Position numbers and translations under genes: made by a program. Below the pieces are notes generated by a model. It ran no database searches. It saw only the letters and a program-made list of their open reading frames with translations, and was not told where the DNA came from. Shown here piece after piece: positions 18,204 through 26,650 of a stretch of DNA of 64,000 bases. Each line of letters starts with the position of its first letter. Position 1 is the stretch's first letter. The DNA is from GCA-002733465 sp965230525 (GTDB lineage Bacteria > Pseudomonadota > Gammaproteobacteria > Enterobacterales > Kangiellaceae): the NCBI GenBank assembly GCA_965230525.1, contig OZ246008.1:3844001-3908000 (forward strand), read 5' to 3'.

Positions 18204-18462
18204 AGCAACATTTATAAAGAAGCGCTATTTTGCAATAGATATTGATTGCCCCGTTAATATTTGCCGAGTTTTCGCTTAGCCTAGCGAGAGATGCGTAAGT
18301 TTTAAACAACCCCATCACCATTGAATCAGCGACTGTCTATTTTTTATACAACAGCTGTTCACGTTTTGTAAATTAGCAACAGTATATTCGGTCTGTTTTG
18401 GTTTGTTTTGGCTTGGCTTAAGAGCAAATGCAAGCAAATCAGCAGCTTTGGTGGTGATAGAC

Positions 18463-18587
18463 AAAAAAAAGCCACCAAATTGGTGGCTTAAGAAATATCG
18501 GAATACTCTTGTGTCGAGTCATTCAAGGGGTAACTCACACCATTTCCGAGTGCCTAACTAACAACCGAGGGGGCATAAAAAGTGTTC
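18463..18587 (-). ncRNA. Putative small RNA, copy 2
   Basis: It has the same architecture as copy 1: a -10-like CATAAT (18599-18594), a start near 18587, an invariant 103-nt body, and the GCCACC/GGTGGC terminator hairpin followed by eight T. The first 20 nt (GGGTAAGAACACTTTTTATG) differ from copy 1. It lies downstream of the LacI-family regulator gene on the same strand, so its terminator could also end the regulator transcript. Confidence 0.6.
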
Positions 18588-18593
18588 TTACCC

Positions 18594-18622
18594 ATTATGA
18601 CTAACCCCCATAGTAAAAGTTC
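18594..18622 (-). promoter_or_regulatory. Predicted promoter of sRNA copy 2
   Basis: GAACTT (18622-18617), a 17-bp spacer and CATAAT (18599-18594) are read on the minus strand. TTGAAC two bases further out is an alternative -35 with a 19-bp spacer. The A/T-rich AAATTAAACAAAATAAAC upstream matches copy 1. Confidence 0.45.
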
Positions 18623-18723
18623 AAAAAAAAGTTTATTTTGTTTAATTTGTTGAGCGGCTTTGAATTTACTGGTCTCGAGCAAACCGATCGGCGCGTTTAC
18701 CCAAGGATATCGTAATGTTTTTG

Positions 18724-19788
18724 CTAAACTTTTGAACGCTTTTTATCGATTTGCGTTGATTCACGCACAATAAGCTCCGGACTAAAGCTTTTTAGCAACC
18801 CCTGCTGTTCTATGTAATCTTTAGAGCGCCCCTGAATTTTTGCAATGAGTAAATTAGCCGCTTGACGAGCAATAATATCATTAGGTTGATGGGCGGTAGT
18901 GAGTTTGGGCCAAGTTTGTCGGGAGAATGGGCTGTTTTCAAAGCCGACTAGCGCAAGATCATCAGGTATAGAAATTCCCATTAGTCTCGCAGCAAACAAG
19001 GCTCCGGCCGCGATTTCATCATTGCTCGCAAAAATCGCGGTTGGCTTATCTTTTCGCGAAAGTAACTTCTTAGCTCCTTCTACTCCCGAGTTAAAATTGT
19101 ATTCTCCCGGAATAATTAGTCGCTTCTTGACCTTAAGGTTAGCCTCTTCCAACGCCGTTTGATACCCTTCCAAGCGCTCAATACTTGATAAATGCTCATC
19201 ACCACCACGCAAAAAGCCGATGCAGGTATGACCAAGCTCAATAAGATGCTGGGTGATTCTGTAGGCAGCTTGGAAATCATTGACCAGTATACTGGAATCT
19301 TTGTCATGTGTGCCTACCTTGCCGCCAACACCATCTCTTCCTGAGATTATTTGCACGTAAGGTAGGCGCAACTTATCTAAAAGTTTTGCAACGCTCGGCA
19401 TTTCAGAAAATGGCGGTGTTAACACAACCCCAGCTATTCGAGAGTGGTTAATGAGATTTATCAGCTCTTGCTCAAAATCCGAAGACTGATGATCACAAGG
19501 GTGGATCAATAGCTCAAAATTATTTTCTTTACATTGAGACAATATACCGTTTTGCATGTCGATTACATAGTAGGCATTTGGGTTGTCGTAAATAAAACCA
19601 ATGGTATAAGAGCGAGTACCCGCAAGACTTCTAGCGGAATTATTTGGTTTGTAATTTAACGCCTTAACTGAAGCTTGAACTTTGTCATAAGTAGACTGCC
19701 GCACACTGGATTCATTATTAATCACACGTGAAACGGTTTTCATTGAAACGCCGGCATGCTTAGCGACATCATTGATGGTTGCGCTCAT
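18724..19788 (-). CDS. nagR: LacI-family transcriptional regulator of GlcNAc utilisation (NagR-like)
   Basis: This is a repressor with an N-terminal LacI helix-turn-helix (ATINDVAKHAGVSMKTVSRVINNES, split about 3-27) and a periplasmic-binding-protein-like effector domain (GFIYDNPNAYYVIDMQNGI, FASNDEIAAGALFA). The ATG at 19788 is preferred over the GTG at 19800 because AGAGGTGA sits just before it. The palindrome TGACAGCGCTGTCA lies 85 bp upstream and recurs before the TonB receptor gene and the hexosaminidase operon. Regulation of the GlcNAc locus, with a GlcNAc-derived ligand as inducer, is therefore inferred. The symbol is by context. Confidence 0.85.
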   Translation of the reverse strand: MSATINDVAKHAGVSMKTVSRVINNESSVRQSTYDKVQASVKALNYKPNNSARSLAGTRSYTIGFIYDNPNAYYVIDMQNGILSQCKENNFELLIHPCDHQSSDFEQELINLINHSRIAGVVLTPPFSEMPSVAKLLDKLRLPYVQIISGRDGVGGKVGTHDKDSSILVNDFQAAYRITQHLIELGHTCIGFLRGGDEHLSSIERLEGYQTALEEANLKVKKRLIIPGEYNFNSGVEGAKKLLSRKDKPTAIFASNDEIAAGALFAARLMGISIPDDLALVGFENSPFSRQTWPKLTTAHQPNDIIARQAANLLIAKIQGRSKDYIEQQGLLKSFSPELIVRESTQIDKKRSKV

Positions 19789-19870
19789 GGCGTCAATCAC
19801 CTCTTTATTTTCTTGTTAGCGCTATTTTACCAGCGTTCTGCATAATATCATCTAGAAATTTTCGATTTAA

Positions 19871-19888
19871 ATTGACAGCGCTGTCATT
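19871..19888. promoter_or_regulatory. NagR-type operator 1
   Basis: ATTGACAGCGCTGTCATT contains the perfect palindrome TGACAGCGCTGTCA. It sits between nagR and the GAPDH-like gene and overlaps the predicted -35 of the latter, so a bound repressor would block it and possibly nagR too. Confidence 0.85.
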
Positions 19889-19900
19889 TGTGCGTTATTT
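19872..19900 (+). promoter_or_regulatory. Predicted sigma-70 promoter of the GAPDH-like gene
   Basis: TTGACA (19872-19877), a 17-bp spacer and TTATTT (19895-19900) precede the gene start by about 47 bp. The -35 hexamer is part of operator 1, which argues for direct repression. Confidence 0.6.
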
Positions 19901-19946
19901 TCTGAGTTATAAACCATTCATTGGCAATTGCCATTCGAGGAAAATC

Positions 19947-20987
19947 ATGAAACTGAGAGTCGCACTGAACGGTTTTGGTAAAGCCGGGCAAGGCTTGTTG
20001 GATCAAATCTACTCAACCGAATTATCGGAACATTTTGAAGTGGCTGCTATAAATGAACAAGAGCTTGCTTCCAGTTGCATGCATGATTTGTTCTTTAATC
20101 ATCGCAGCAATAAAAAAGCTCGTTATCACATCGCCTGCACCACGGATGAACTTAGAATTAACCATCGAGCTATCCCCTATCTGTCATTGCTAAATGAAAA
20201 CAAGTTGCCTTGGAAAGCGCTTGATATCGACATTGTTGTTGAATCGAGTCAAAGCGCCAGTCAATATTTTCTCGCTCAGCAACATTTAAACTTTGGAGCA
20301 AGTCAAGTATTAGATGCCGCCCCCCCTTGGCCTACCCGCAATCTTTGGGTTGAGGGATTAAACGATGATAGGTTTAGTAAGCATAACAGCGTTATTGAAC
20401 AAGCGAGCGCGGTTAGTCGAGCTGTTGCGCCAGTAATTTCCATCCTCACGAATCACTTTGAATTTGACCGCTGTCATATTGAGCACTTGCAAAAAGCCGA
20501 GCAACATAATTTCTATTTTAGCTCTCAAACTTGTGACCAATCTGTCCGAGCTGCACTTCCTACAAATCTAACTAATATATCCCTTCCGCAACCTTTGCCC
20601 GAATTAGCAGAGCTAAAGGCTATATTTCCCGAGTTAAGTCATTCTTTGAGTGGTAGAGCCATTCAATGTGAACTAAAAAACCACTCGCTCGCCATGTTAA
20701 CTTTTGAATTATTAGAACCAGTTAAGCAGAACCAAATACAAAGCATCATCAAGAGTGCAGTTAACGCACGCTTTAGTTCGATGATAGGATTACAGCCCAA
20801 CGACATTGGTAAGCATCAGGCAAGCGGAAAAATGAAATCATGTTATGTTGCTTTGAATCGACTTTTGGTTGTAGGAAGTCAACTCAGAATTCCGATCATA
20901 TTTGAAGATAATTATGATGCAACCAAACTTTTTCGCTTTGCTGCGTCACTTAAGAATCGGCTGAATAGAAGTAGTCAGGTCGGTTAA
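19947..20987 (+). CDS. GAPDH-like protein lacking the catalytic cysteine
   Basis: The 346-residue product follows the glyceraldehyde-3-phosphate dehydrogenase layout: nucleotide-binding VALNGFGKAGQ (about 5-15), then LPWKALDIDIVVESS (about 88-102), and late elements LPEL.../LSGRAIQCEL. At the catalytic site, where active enzymes have SCTTNCLAP, it reads SAVSRAVAP, so both the nucleophilic Cys and the second Cys are absent. Dehydrogenase activity is unlikely; a regulatory or different catalytic role is possible. The ATG at 19947 follows CGAGG; an upstream in-frame extension is not needed. It shares operator 1 with nagR. Confidence 0.78.
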   Translation: MKLRVALNGFGKAGQGLLDQIYSTELSEHFEVAAINEQELASSCMHDLFFNHRSNKKARYHIACTTDELRINHRAIPYLSLLNENKLPWKALDIDIVVESSQSASQYFLAQQHLNFGASQVLDAAPPWPTRNLWVEGLNDDRFSKHNSVIEQASAVSRAVAPVISILTNHFEFDRCHIEHLQKAEQHNFYFSSQTCDQSVRAALPTNLTNISLPQPLPELAELKAIFPELSHSLSGRAIQCELKNHSLAMLTFELLEPVKQNQIQSIIKSAVNARFSSMIGLQPNDIGKHQASGKMKSCYVALNRLLVVGSQLRIPIIFEDNYDATKLFRFAASLKNRLNRSSQVG

Positions 20988-21008
20988 TAATCGATTAGGA
21001 GCTGAGTT

Positions 21009-22586
21009 CTATACTTTAGGCAAGCCAAACTCGAGTACTTTATCGATCAACTCTCTATGGGATGGAAGATGTTTAAGCAATTGTTCCGAATTACTTTGCA
21101 CTTTGGCAAATGATTTTTGTGCTTGCTTTGATAAATTATATTGCACACGACTCGACGTTAAATCTGTTTGATAATTCATTCCATATAAGATCCATTGATA
21201 GCTATCCAAAGTGAAGATTTCAAAAATGCTCGGAAAGTCAAAGGCAGATGGCGCTTTGTATTTCCAAAACTGCAAATTTTCTAAAAGACGATCCGGAATA
21301 GACGCCTCGTTTCTATTATCGGTCCAAAATGAATTGTCGCTCCTTTTAGATATACAGTAATGCAATTTTACAAACTCAATAATTCGTTCAAACCGGTAGG
21401 TAAATGACTGATTAAATTTCTTTTCAATAATGGGTAAATAATCTCTTGTATGGGGAAACTGATCGCTAATAAGGGTTGCGGCTGCTTCAACCAAAACCAA
21501 TGCTGTCGATTCTAGGGGTTCCAGAAAACCCGCGGAAAAACCTACTGCAACACAGTTCTTATGCCAAAATTTTTGACGGTAACCGGTTCGCATTGGAATC
21601 TTTCTAGCGGAAAGCCCACTCGCTTGCTCCCCTACATACGAGCGTAAAACTTGCTCAGCACGCTCATGAGTGGTGTGCGCGCTAGAATAAACATACCCCA
21701 CCCCTCGTCTACTTTGTAAACCAATATCCCAGGTCCACCCCGATTCATGAGCGGTAGACACGGTACAACACTCAATAGCCTGTTGCGGGTCACTGTAGGG
21801 AACTTGCATGGCGATGGCATGGTCTACGAATAAAATGTCACTTTTATCCACAAAAGGTACTCCCAGCGCTTGCCCTAAAAGTAAACATTTAAAACCGCTA
21901 CAATCAACAAACAAGTCCGCAGCAATGGTTTGTTTATTTTTGGTTTCAACAGAAGTGATGAATCCTTGCTGGTCTTGGTTGACTGTTTCTATATGGCCAA
22001 TTAAATGCTCTACACCCAAATTTCTAGTACTCCAGTCGCGTAAAAATTCAACGAACTTAGTTGCATCTAAATGATAGGCGTAATTTGTGATTGCACGATA
22101 CTCAGGAGTGGTAATTTTTTTTGGTGCTAATCCCGCATCACAGACTGCGGCTTGCTCTGATAAATTGTGTGCAAATGGTATTTGGTGATTTCCTAATCCT
22201 TGTAACCAATAATCAGCCAGCTCTAACTCTTTTGTACTATAGGGTGTGTTAAACAAATGATAATAACTATTAGTGCCATTAGCTGTCGCAGGATTTTCCC
22301 AATTAACAAACTTGATACCTTGTTTAAAAGTAGCATTGCAATATCGAATAAAGTCGGCTTCTGGGATCCCTAAGAACTGGAGTGTATCCCGCATTGTTGG
22401 AAAAGTCCCCTCTCCCACACCAATCCCTGAAACTTCGGGCGACTCGATTAATGAAATTTTTATGTTCTGGTTATTTTGCGCAGAAAACTTTTTCGCTAGC
22501 CGGGCTGCAGTAATCCAACCGGAAGTGCCACCGCCCACGATTAAGACTTGGCTAATTTGTTCTGATTTATTTGTGGCAGACTTCAT
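21009..22586 (-). CDS. Tryptophan-halogenase-family flavoprotein
   Basis: The 525-residue protein has an N-terminal FAD-binding motif, VLIVGGGTSGWITAARLAKK (about 14-33). The GVGEGTFPTMRDTL segment and ATFKQGIKFVNW (about 86-97) supply the lysine position used by PrnA/RebH. WTWDIGLQ stands where halogenases have WxWxIP, so the proline is missing. Relatives in Alteromonadales and Xanthomonadales usually sit beside TonB receptors and SapC-like genes rather than antibiotic clusters. A halogenase reaction should not be assumed. It is the last gene of the TonB-receptor cluster and is convergent with the GAPDH-like gene. Confidence 0.85.
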   Translation of the reverse strand: MKSATNKSEQISQVLIVGGGTSGWITAARLAKKFSAQNNQNIKISLIESPEVSGIGVGEGTFPTMRDTLQFLGIPEADFIRYCNATFKQGIKFVNWENPATANGTNSYYHLFNTPYSTKELELADYWLQGLGNHQIPFAHNLSEQAAVCDAGLAPKKITTPEYRAITNYAYHLDATKFVEFLRDWSTRNLGVEHLIGHIETVNQDQQGFITSVETKNKQTIAADLFVDCSGFKCLLLGQALGVPFVDKSDILFVDHAIAMQVPYSDPQQAIECCTVSTAHESGWTWDIGLQSRRGVGYVYSSAHTTHERAEQVLRSYVGEQASGLSARKIPMRTGYRQKFWHKNCVAVGFSAGFLEPLESTALVLVEAAATLISDQFPHTRDYLPIIEKKFNQSFTYRFERIIEFVKLHYCISKRSDNSFWTDNRNEASIPDRLLENLQFWKYKAPSAFDFPSIFEIFTLDSYQWILYGMNYQTDLTSSRVQYNLSKQAQKSFAKVQSNSEQLLKHLPSHRELIDKVLEFGLPKV

Positions 22587-22609
22587 GAGTTTCCTTGGAG
22601 AACAATCGC

Positions 22610-23338
22610 TTATTTTAAATTTCTTAAAATTTTAATTCGTTCTAACTGCCCTAAAGAAGTCAGATGAGTATAAATTGGCCCTATAAAGCCTCGCTTTTTC
22701 AACATCAGATAATCCTTATCTTCTAGCTCACTCAAGCGTTCTTCATCCACGCAATAGATTCCGTTTATTTGTTTTTGAGTTTCATCGTCTTCTATCACTT
22801 TGAGCGGCGTTTCTTTGAACAAGTTTAGCTCTGCGAGCTGTTGAGCAAAAGCATTGGCGAGATGGTCTTTTTCAACAAAATCAACTAAAAATGATTTGAC
22901 ATTTTCTAGTTGCTGGCTGGGTTTTCCGTCGCTTTCAAACAGCCGTTCTCCTTCGGTTCTTGATAAACTCTCACTTTCAGTTTCTATGCATATGGACCAA
23001 TCTTGGCTGCCAGTTTTTTTCTCGGCCTCATTCGACTGGGTCTTAGGCATCATTAAGAACGGATGCCTGCGAATGTTGGCTGGCACATAGGTAGTGTTCC
23101 ATTGCGGTTTTCCAAAGAAAACATTTTCGCCAGGCTTAAAGCCAAACATTGCCACCGGTTTAAATTGGCCGTTGCTTTCGTCTTTAACAAATACTATTGG
23201 AAAATTTAACGCCGCTTGAGGAAATTCATGTACCAACAAATAACTCATATGGTGTAGCTTTGCATGAGGATAACTACGATCCGAAAGTAACTTTAAATCT
23301 AAATGCTCATGATTATTAAGATAGGCGACTGAACTCAT
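22610..23338 (-). CDS. SapC-family protein
   Basis: The 242-residue product resembles the SapC family, named after a Campylobacter S-layer-associated protein and common next to TonB receptors in marine and plant-associated gammaproteobacteria. Recognisable segments are LLVHEFPQAALNFPIVFVKD (about 32-51), MFGFKPGENVFF and YVPANIRRHPF. The molecular role is not established. I chose the ATG at 23338 because GAGG lies seven bases upstream; the longer frame from 23386 has no such signal. It lies 23 bp before the halogenase-like gene, so the two are co-transcribed. Confidence 0.85.
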   Translation of the reverse strand: MSSVAYLNNHEHLDLKLLSDRSYPHAKLHHMSYLLVHEFPQAALNFPIVFVKDESNGQFKPVAMFGFKPGENVFFGKPQWNTTYVPANIRRHPFLMMPKTQSNEAEKKTGSQDWSICIETESESLSRTEGERLFESDGKPSQQLENVKSFLVDFVEKDHLANAFAQQLAELNLFKETPLKVIEDDETQKQINGIYCVDEERLSELEDKDYLMLKKRGFIGPIYTHLTSLGQLERIKILRNLK

Positions 23339-23399
23339 AATAAGACCTCGAGTTTTCAATTTTGATACAAGCAGGTATAGATACAATGCAGTATAAACA

Positions 23400-23432
23400 G
23401 TAAAACCTCAAGCGCTATTCTTGAGGTTTTAC
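23400..23432. terminator. Strong hairpin between TonB receptor and sapC genes
   Basis: GTAAAACCTCAAG (23400-23412) is perfectly complementary to CTTGAGGTTTTAC (23420-23432) across a 7-nt loop. It can act as an intrinsic terminator in either direction. Placed between receptor and sapC it would lower expression of the downstream pair or protect the receptor mRNA 3' end. Confidence 0.75.
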
Positions 23433-23504
23433 TCAGGAAGTATATTCAGATTCAATGCCAGCTAGATATCAGAAATCTAACAGCCTCGCTCCTGAACTAA
23501 TGGT

Positions 23505-26228
23505 CTAAAAGCGTAAGCTAGCACCTAACACAAACCGTCTGCCGTTCTTATAAGCTTTTGAAAAGCGATTTTCATCTTGATGATACTTTTCAATAATCTC
23601 ATCGGTTAGATTAACCGCCTCAAACTTTATATCGAGATATTCGGTCACATGCCAAGAAACACTCGCATCAAGTTGCCCATAAGACTTACTAAACTGCTCG
23701 GCACCAAAATCGTTTATACCATCGTAATACTTACTTCGATAGTTGTACATTAAGCGTGCGCCAAAGGTGTCATTTTCATAATAGCCGGCCAAGTTCATCA
23801 TATGCTTTGAAGCACCTCGAACCAAACCTGTACCGGAATTGTTCAAATCTCTTTCACCATCATTTTGAGCGTCAGTAAAAGTATAATTGCTTGAGAAACC
23901 ATACCCATTTTCAAAGTCATGTTGTAGGATAAATTCCAGCCCCTGGGTGATTCCACCCGCGCCATTAGCCAATACATTTCGAGTTGCAATGATTGGCTGA
24001 TTGGTTTGGTCATCGATAATTGTATAGGCTTGTGCTTCAGCAATTACGTAGGAAGAAACGTCTTTAAAAAAGTAGGTCACGGCAAACATTGATGAGTCGG
24101 CATAGTACCATTCATAGCCCACATCAAATGCATTTGCAAATTGTGGGTCAAGCTCAGTTGTACCGGTTATAGCGGTTCCTGTATCTTCATTAGCTCGAGT
24201 CGTTGGCACCATTTTGGCGTAATCTGGTCGCGCCATGGAGCGATACAGCGCAACTCTTAATTGCGCATCATCGGCTAAATCAAATATTGCATTTAAGCTC
24301 GGAAGAACTTCGGTGTCTGAACGGCGATCGGTCAACCATGCTCTGGTGCAATCTGCGCTAATCCCATCACAACCTTGATTGCTATCATCCCACCAATTTC
24401 CGGTATAACTCCAACTCGATACATTGGTGTCAGTATCGACCACACGGACACCTAAATTCCCGCGGAAATCTTCACCTTCAAAGTCAGCTTGCCAATAAAA
24501 AGCTTGAATATCTTCTTGAATGGTATAGATCGCATCGAGATTGTCATAGTAATTGGTCGCTAAACCGTTGACAAAATCGATCATAGCATCAGTGTTTAAA
24601 AGCGGATAGCCTTGGCTATAGCCACCTAGACCACTTTGATGATTCGATGGTGTGCTCCCCAATACAAAGTCTGCATACCATGGATAAAGTCCTTGCATTT
24701 CAGCTAAACCATTTTCTTCTGTACCATCGCCATCAAAATCTGCTCCGGCATTTAGATTATGCCAGCGATGTAAAATCATATCCTGAGACTTTTCATGATC
24801 GCGGGATTTAACCCCAAATTTAAACGCTTCAAACGCGCCCATTTCGACCGGTATTTCGAGATCAATTTGCGCATAGGTTTCCTCGTCAGTTTGAGGTTTA
24901 CTCGCCCCTTGAATCCAACCCAGTCCGTAAGAAGCTGCATCGCCCGGCGCAAAGCCACCAGCTGGATGGCTAACATCAATATCACCACCTCGAATATCAA
25001 ATGTATATTCAGTGCGAGCACCGTATTCATAAAAACGGTCGCGAATCGTTCCACCTTCAGCGGAAGTATCTCCAAACTGGAGTCTCAATTCGAAGTTCTC
25101 GGCTGCATAATTTATTTCAAGGTCGATGGTTTCTGTTTCACTGCTCGCAATACGGTCAATTACATTGTAGGCGGTTGAGTTAGTTCCGTGATCGGCAAAC
25201 GTTGCTGCAACCAACGCTCCATTTTCAACAGTGTAATCGGAGATCATACTGCCGTTGCCACCGCGCCAGCCGGGTATAACGCTCCATTTAGGCACATGTA
25301 ATAAGTTATAGTTAGTATTATCGGCTTCTAGTTCAGAATTCATGTAATTAAGCGTGAAGTCAAGTTCTCTTGTCGGCGCAAATTGAACCGAGGTCGTAAA
25401 CGTTTCACGCTCGCGATTTTGAACAAAATAAGCATTTCCAAGAATACCTGGCAGCCTTATGCCATCGAGATCGGCGGGAACCGTTGGATCATTAGCTGAG
25501 TCAAACCGGTTGCCCCACCCTAATACTTCGTAGCCATCTCGCCTTACTGTTCTTTCTTGATTGACATAAGAAACTAAAATACCAAAATTTTCTGCATCAT
25601 TTTTCCAAGAATACATACCACTAAATTGTGGATCAGTTTCGTCTGGTAAGTCACTATGTTGTAGCTCTGCGGAACCGTAAATGGTATGAGCCTCTTGGTT
25701 TAGTGGCTTACGAGTTTTTAGAATAACGGTACCACCAATAGAGCCTTCATCAATGGATGCGGTGGGCGACTTGAAAACTTCTAAACTGCTCACTATTTCG
25801 GAAGGTAGCAAAGTGTAGTTGAAGCTACGGGTAGGTTCATCAAGAACAAACCAATCCGCTGATGCAACATTTTGGCCGTTAAGCAAGGTTCTATTCTTAG
25901 TCGGGTCCGACCCGCGAACGCTTATTTTTTCACCTTCACCAAAGTCGCGCGTTATCGCTACACCGGTCACTCGCGATAAAGATTCTGCCACATTTTTATC
26001 TGGGAACTTGCCGATATCTTGCGAGGTTATTACGTCGACAATGGCGTTAGCATTTCGTTTCTGAGAGATATTCTCCTTGAGACTTCCTCTGATTCCCGTA
26101 ACAACGACAACGTTGTCATCTTCTTGCTCATTAGACTCTTCTGCAACAAGCGGCATACTCATCGATGAACCAATCACCAATGCAATACTACTTGCGAGAA
26201 TCTTTTTTCTAAACACTTTTTCCGACAT
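23505..26228 (-). CDS. TonB-dependent outer-membrane receptor (chitooligosaccharide/GlcNAc type)
   Basis: This ~907-residue outer-membrane receptor would import a substrate using TonB energy. A signal peptide (ILASSIALVIGSSMSMPLVA) precedes a short acidic stretch and a TonB-box-like VVVVTGIRGSL. The plug domain contains DVITSQDIGKFPDKNVAESL, VTGVAITR and VRGSDPTKNRTLLNGQ. The barrel ends in the aromatic FVLGASLRF. I chose the ATG at 26228, which follows AAGGGGA. Operator 2 lies 200 bp upstream, and the locus indicates chitin-derived sugars as substrate (inference; siderophore uptake would not fit the neighbours). Confidence 0.88.
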   Translation of the reverse strand: MSEKVFRKKILASSIALVIGSSMSMPLVAEESNEQEDDNVVVVTGIRGSLKENISQKRNANAIVDVITSQDIGKFPDKNVAESLSRVTGVAITRDFGEGEKISVRGSDPTKNRTLLNGQNVASADWFVLDEPTRSFNYTLLPSEIVSSLEVFKSPTASIDEGSIGGTVILKTRKPLNQEAHTIYGSAELQHSDLPDETDPQFSGMYSWKNDAENFGILVSYVNQERTVRRDGYEVLGWGNRFDSANDPTVPADLDGIRLPGILGNAYFVQNRERETFTTSVQFAPTRELDFTLNYMNSELEADNTNYNLLHVPKWSVIPGWRGGNGSMISDYTVENGALVAATFADHGTNSTAYNVIDRIASSETETIDLEINYAAENFELRLQFGDTSAEGGTIRDRFYEYGARTEYTFDIRGGDIDVSHPAGGFAPGDAASYGLGWIQGASKPQTDEETYAQIDLEIPVEMGAFEAFKFGVKSRDHEKSQDMILHRWHNLNAGADFDGDGTEENGLAEMQGLYPWYADFVLGSTPSNHQSGLGGYSQGYPLLNTDAMIDFVNGLATNYYDNLDAIYTIQEDIQAFYWQADFEGEDFRGNLGVRVVDTDTNVSSWSYTGNWWDDSNQGCDGISADCTRAWLTDRRSDTEVLPSLNAIFDLADDAQLRVALYRSMARPDYAKMVPTTRANEDTGTAITGTTELDPQFANAFDVGYEWYYADSSMFAVTYFFKDVSSYVIAEAQAYTIIDDQTNQPIIATRNVLANGAGGITQGLEFILQHDFENGYGFSSNYTFTDAQNDGERDLNNSGTGLVRGASKHMMNLAGYYENDTFGARLMYNYRSKYYDGINDFGAEQFSKSYGQLDASVSWHVTEYLDIKFEAVNLTDEIIEKYHQDENRFSKAYKNGRRFVLGASLRF

Positions 26229-26429
26229 TTTAATTCCCCTTTTATCGTTTTTTATATTTAAAGTTTGATTTTCCAATTTTATATTTACTGATCTTATGTC
26301 TTTCTTAATTGAAACGATTACTTAACCGAGTGTTAACTTTTATTTTCATTATTCTTAATTTTCAGCGCGATTATTTAAACCATCATTGCGCTTGTTATTA
26401 CACAACTAATTCAATAGGCTGACCACCTA

Positions 26430-26447
26430 AATGACAACGCTGTCATT
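26430..26447. promoter_or_regulatory. NagR-type operator 2
   Basis: AATGACAACGCTGTCATT differs from operator 1 by two bases and is identical to operator 3. It is upstream of the TonB receptor/sapC/halogenase-like cluster and places that cluster in the NagR regulon. Confidence 0.85.
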
Positions 26448-26623
26448 TGCTAATCTAAAAACATACACTTTTTTACCGCTAATTGCTAGTTAAAATTGCG
26501 ACTACTTTCCTTTTTATTGGTTTAAGCTCAACTTATTGGTTTAAGCTAGACATTTTTACCGCGAGCGAAAACTTCGGTCGACACTAAATTGTAGTCGCCC
26601 GTAAAAAATAGATCCTTATCCCT

Positions 26624-26645
26624 TGCAAACGCTTTATAGTTTGCA
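26624..26645 (-). terminator. Possible terminator after nagP
   Basis: TGCAAAC and GTTTGCA form a 7-bp stem right after the nagP stop. The only U-rich tract follows about 15-20 bases later, so termination strength is doubtful. Confidence 0.35.
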
Positions 26646-26650
26646 CAGGA

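Larger units (their letters stand above)
18422..18647. repeat. Direct repeat copy 2 (putative sRNA locus, right flank of island)
   Basis: This is the partner of the block at 13698-13919, in the same orientation, with 18471-18573 identical to 13746-13848. The variable 20-bp window is 18574-18593. The two copies bracket a 4.5-kb AT-rich segment containing the paralogs and the decayed gene. Confidence 0.85.
26229..26650. other. Intergenic region between TonB receptor and nagP
   Basis: It holds the TonB receptor promoter region, operator 2 at 26430-26447 and a hairpin at 26624-26645. No ORF is supported. The stretch 26270-26400 is very A/T-rich and could contain the receptor promoter, but no clear -35/-10 pair was identified. 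Confidence 0.5.

Noticed and set aside
13698..18647. Composite transposon or IS pair around the island
   Set aside because: The repeats carry no transposase and no terminal inverted repeats; their conserved part is a structured, terminator-ended segment.
24795..25178. 127-codon plus-strand frame in the TonB receptor gene
   Set aside because: It is an antisense shadow of a clearly coding barrel region.
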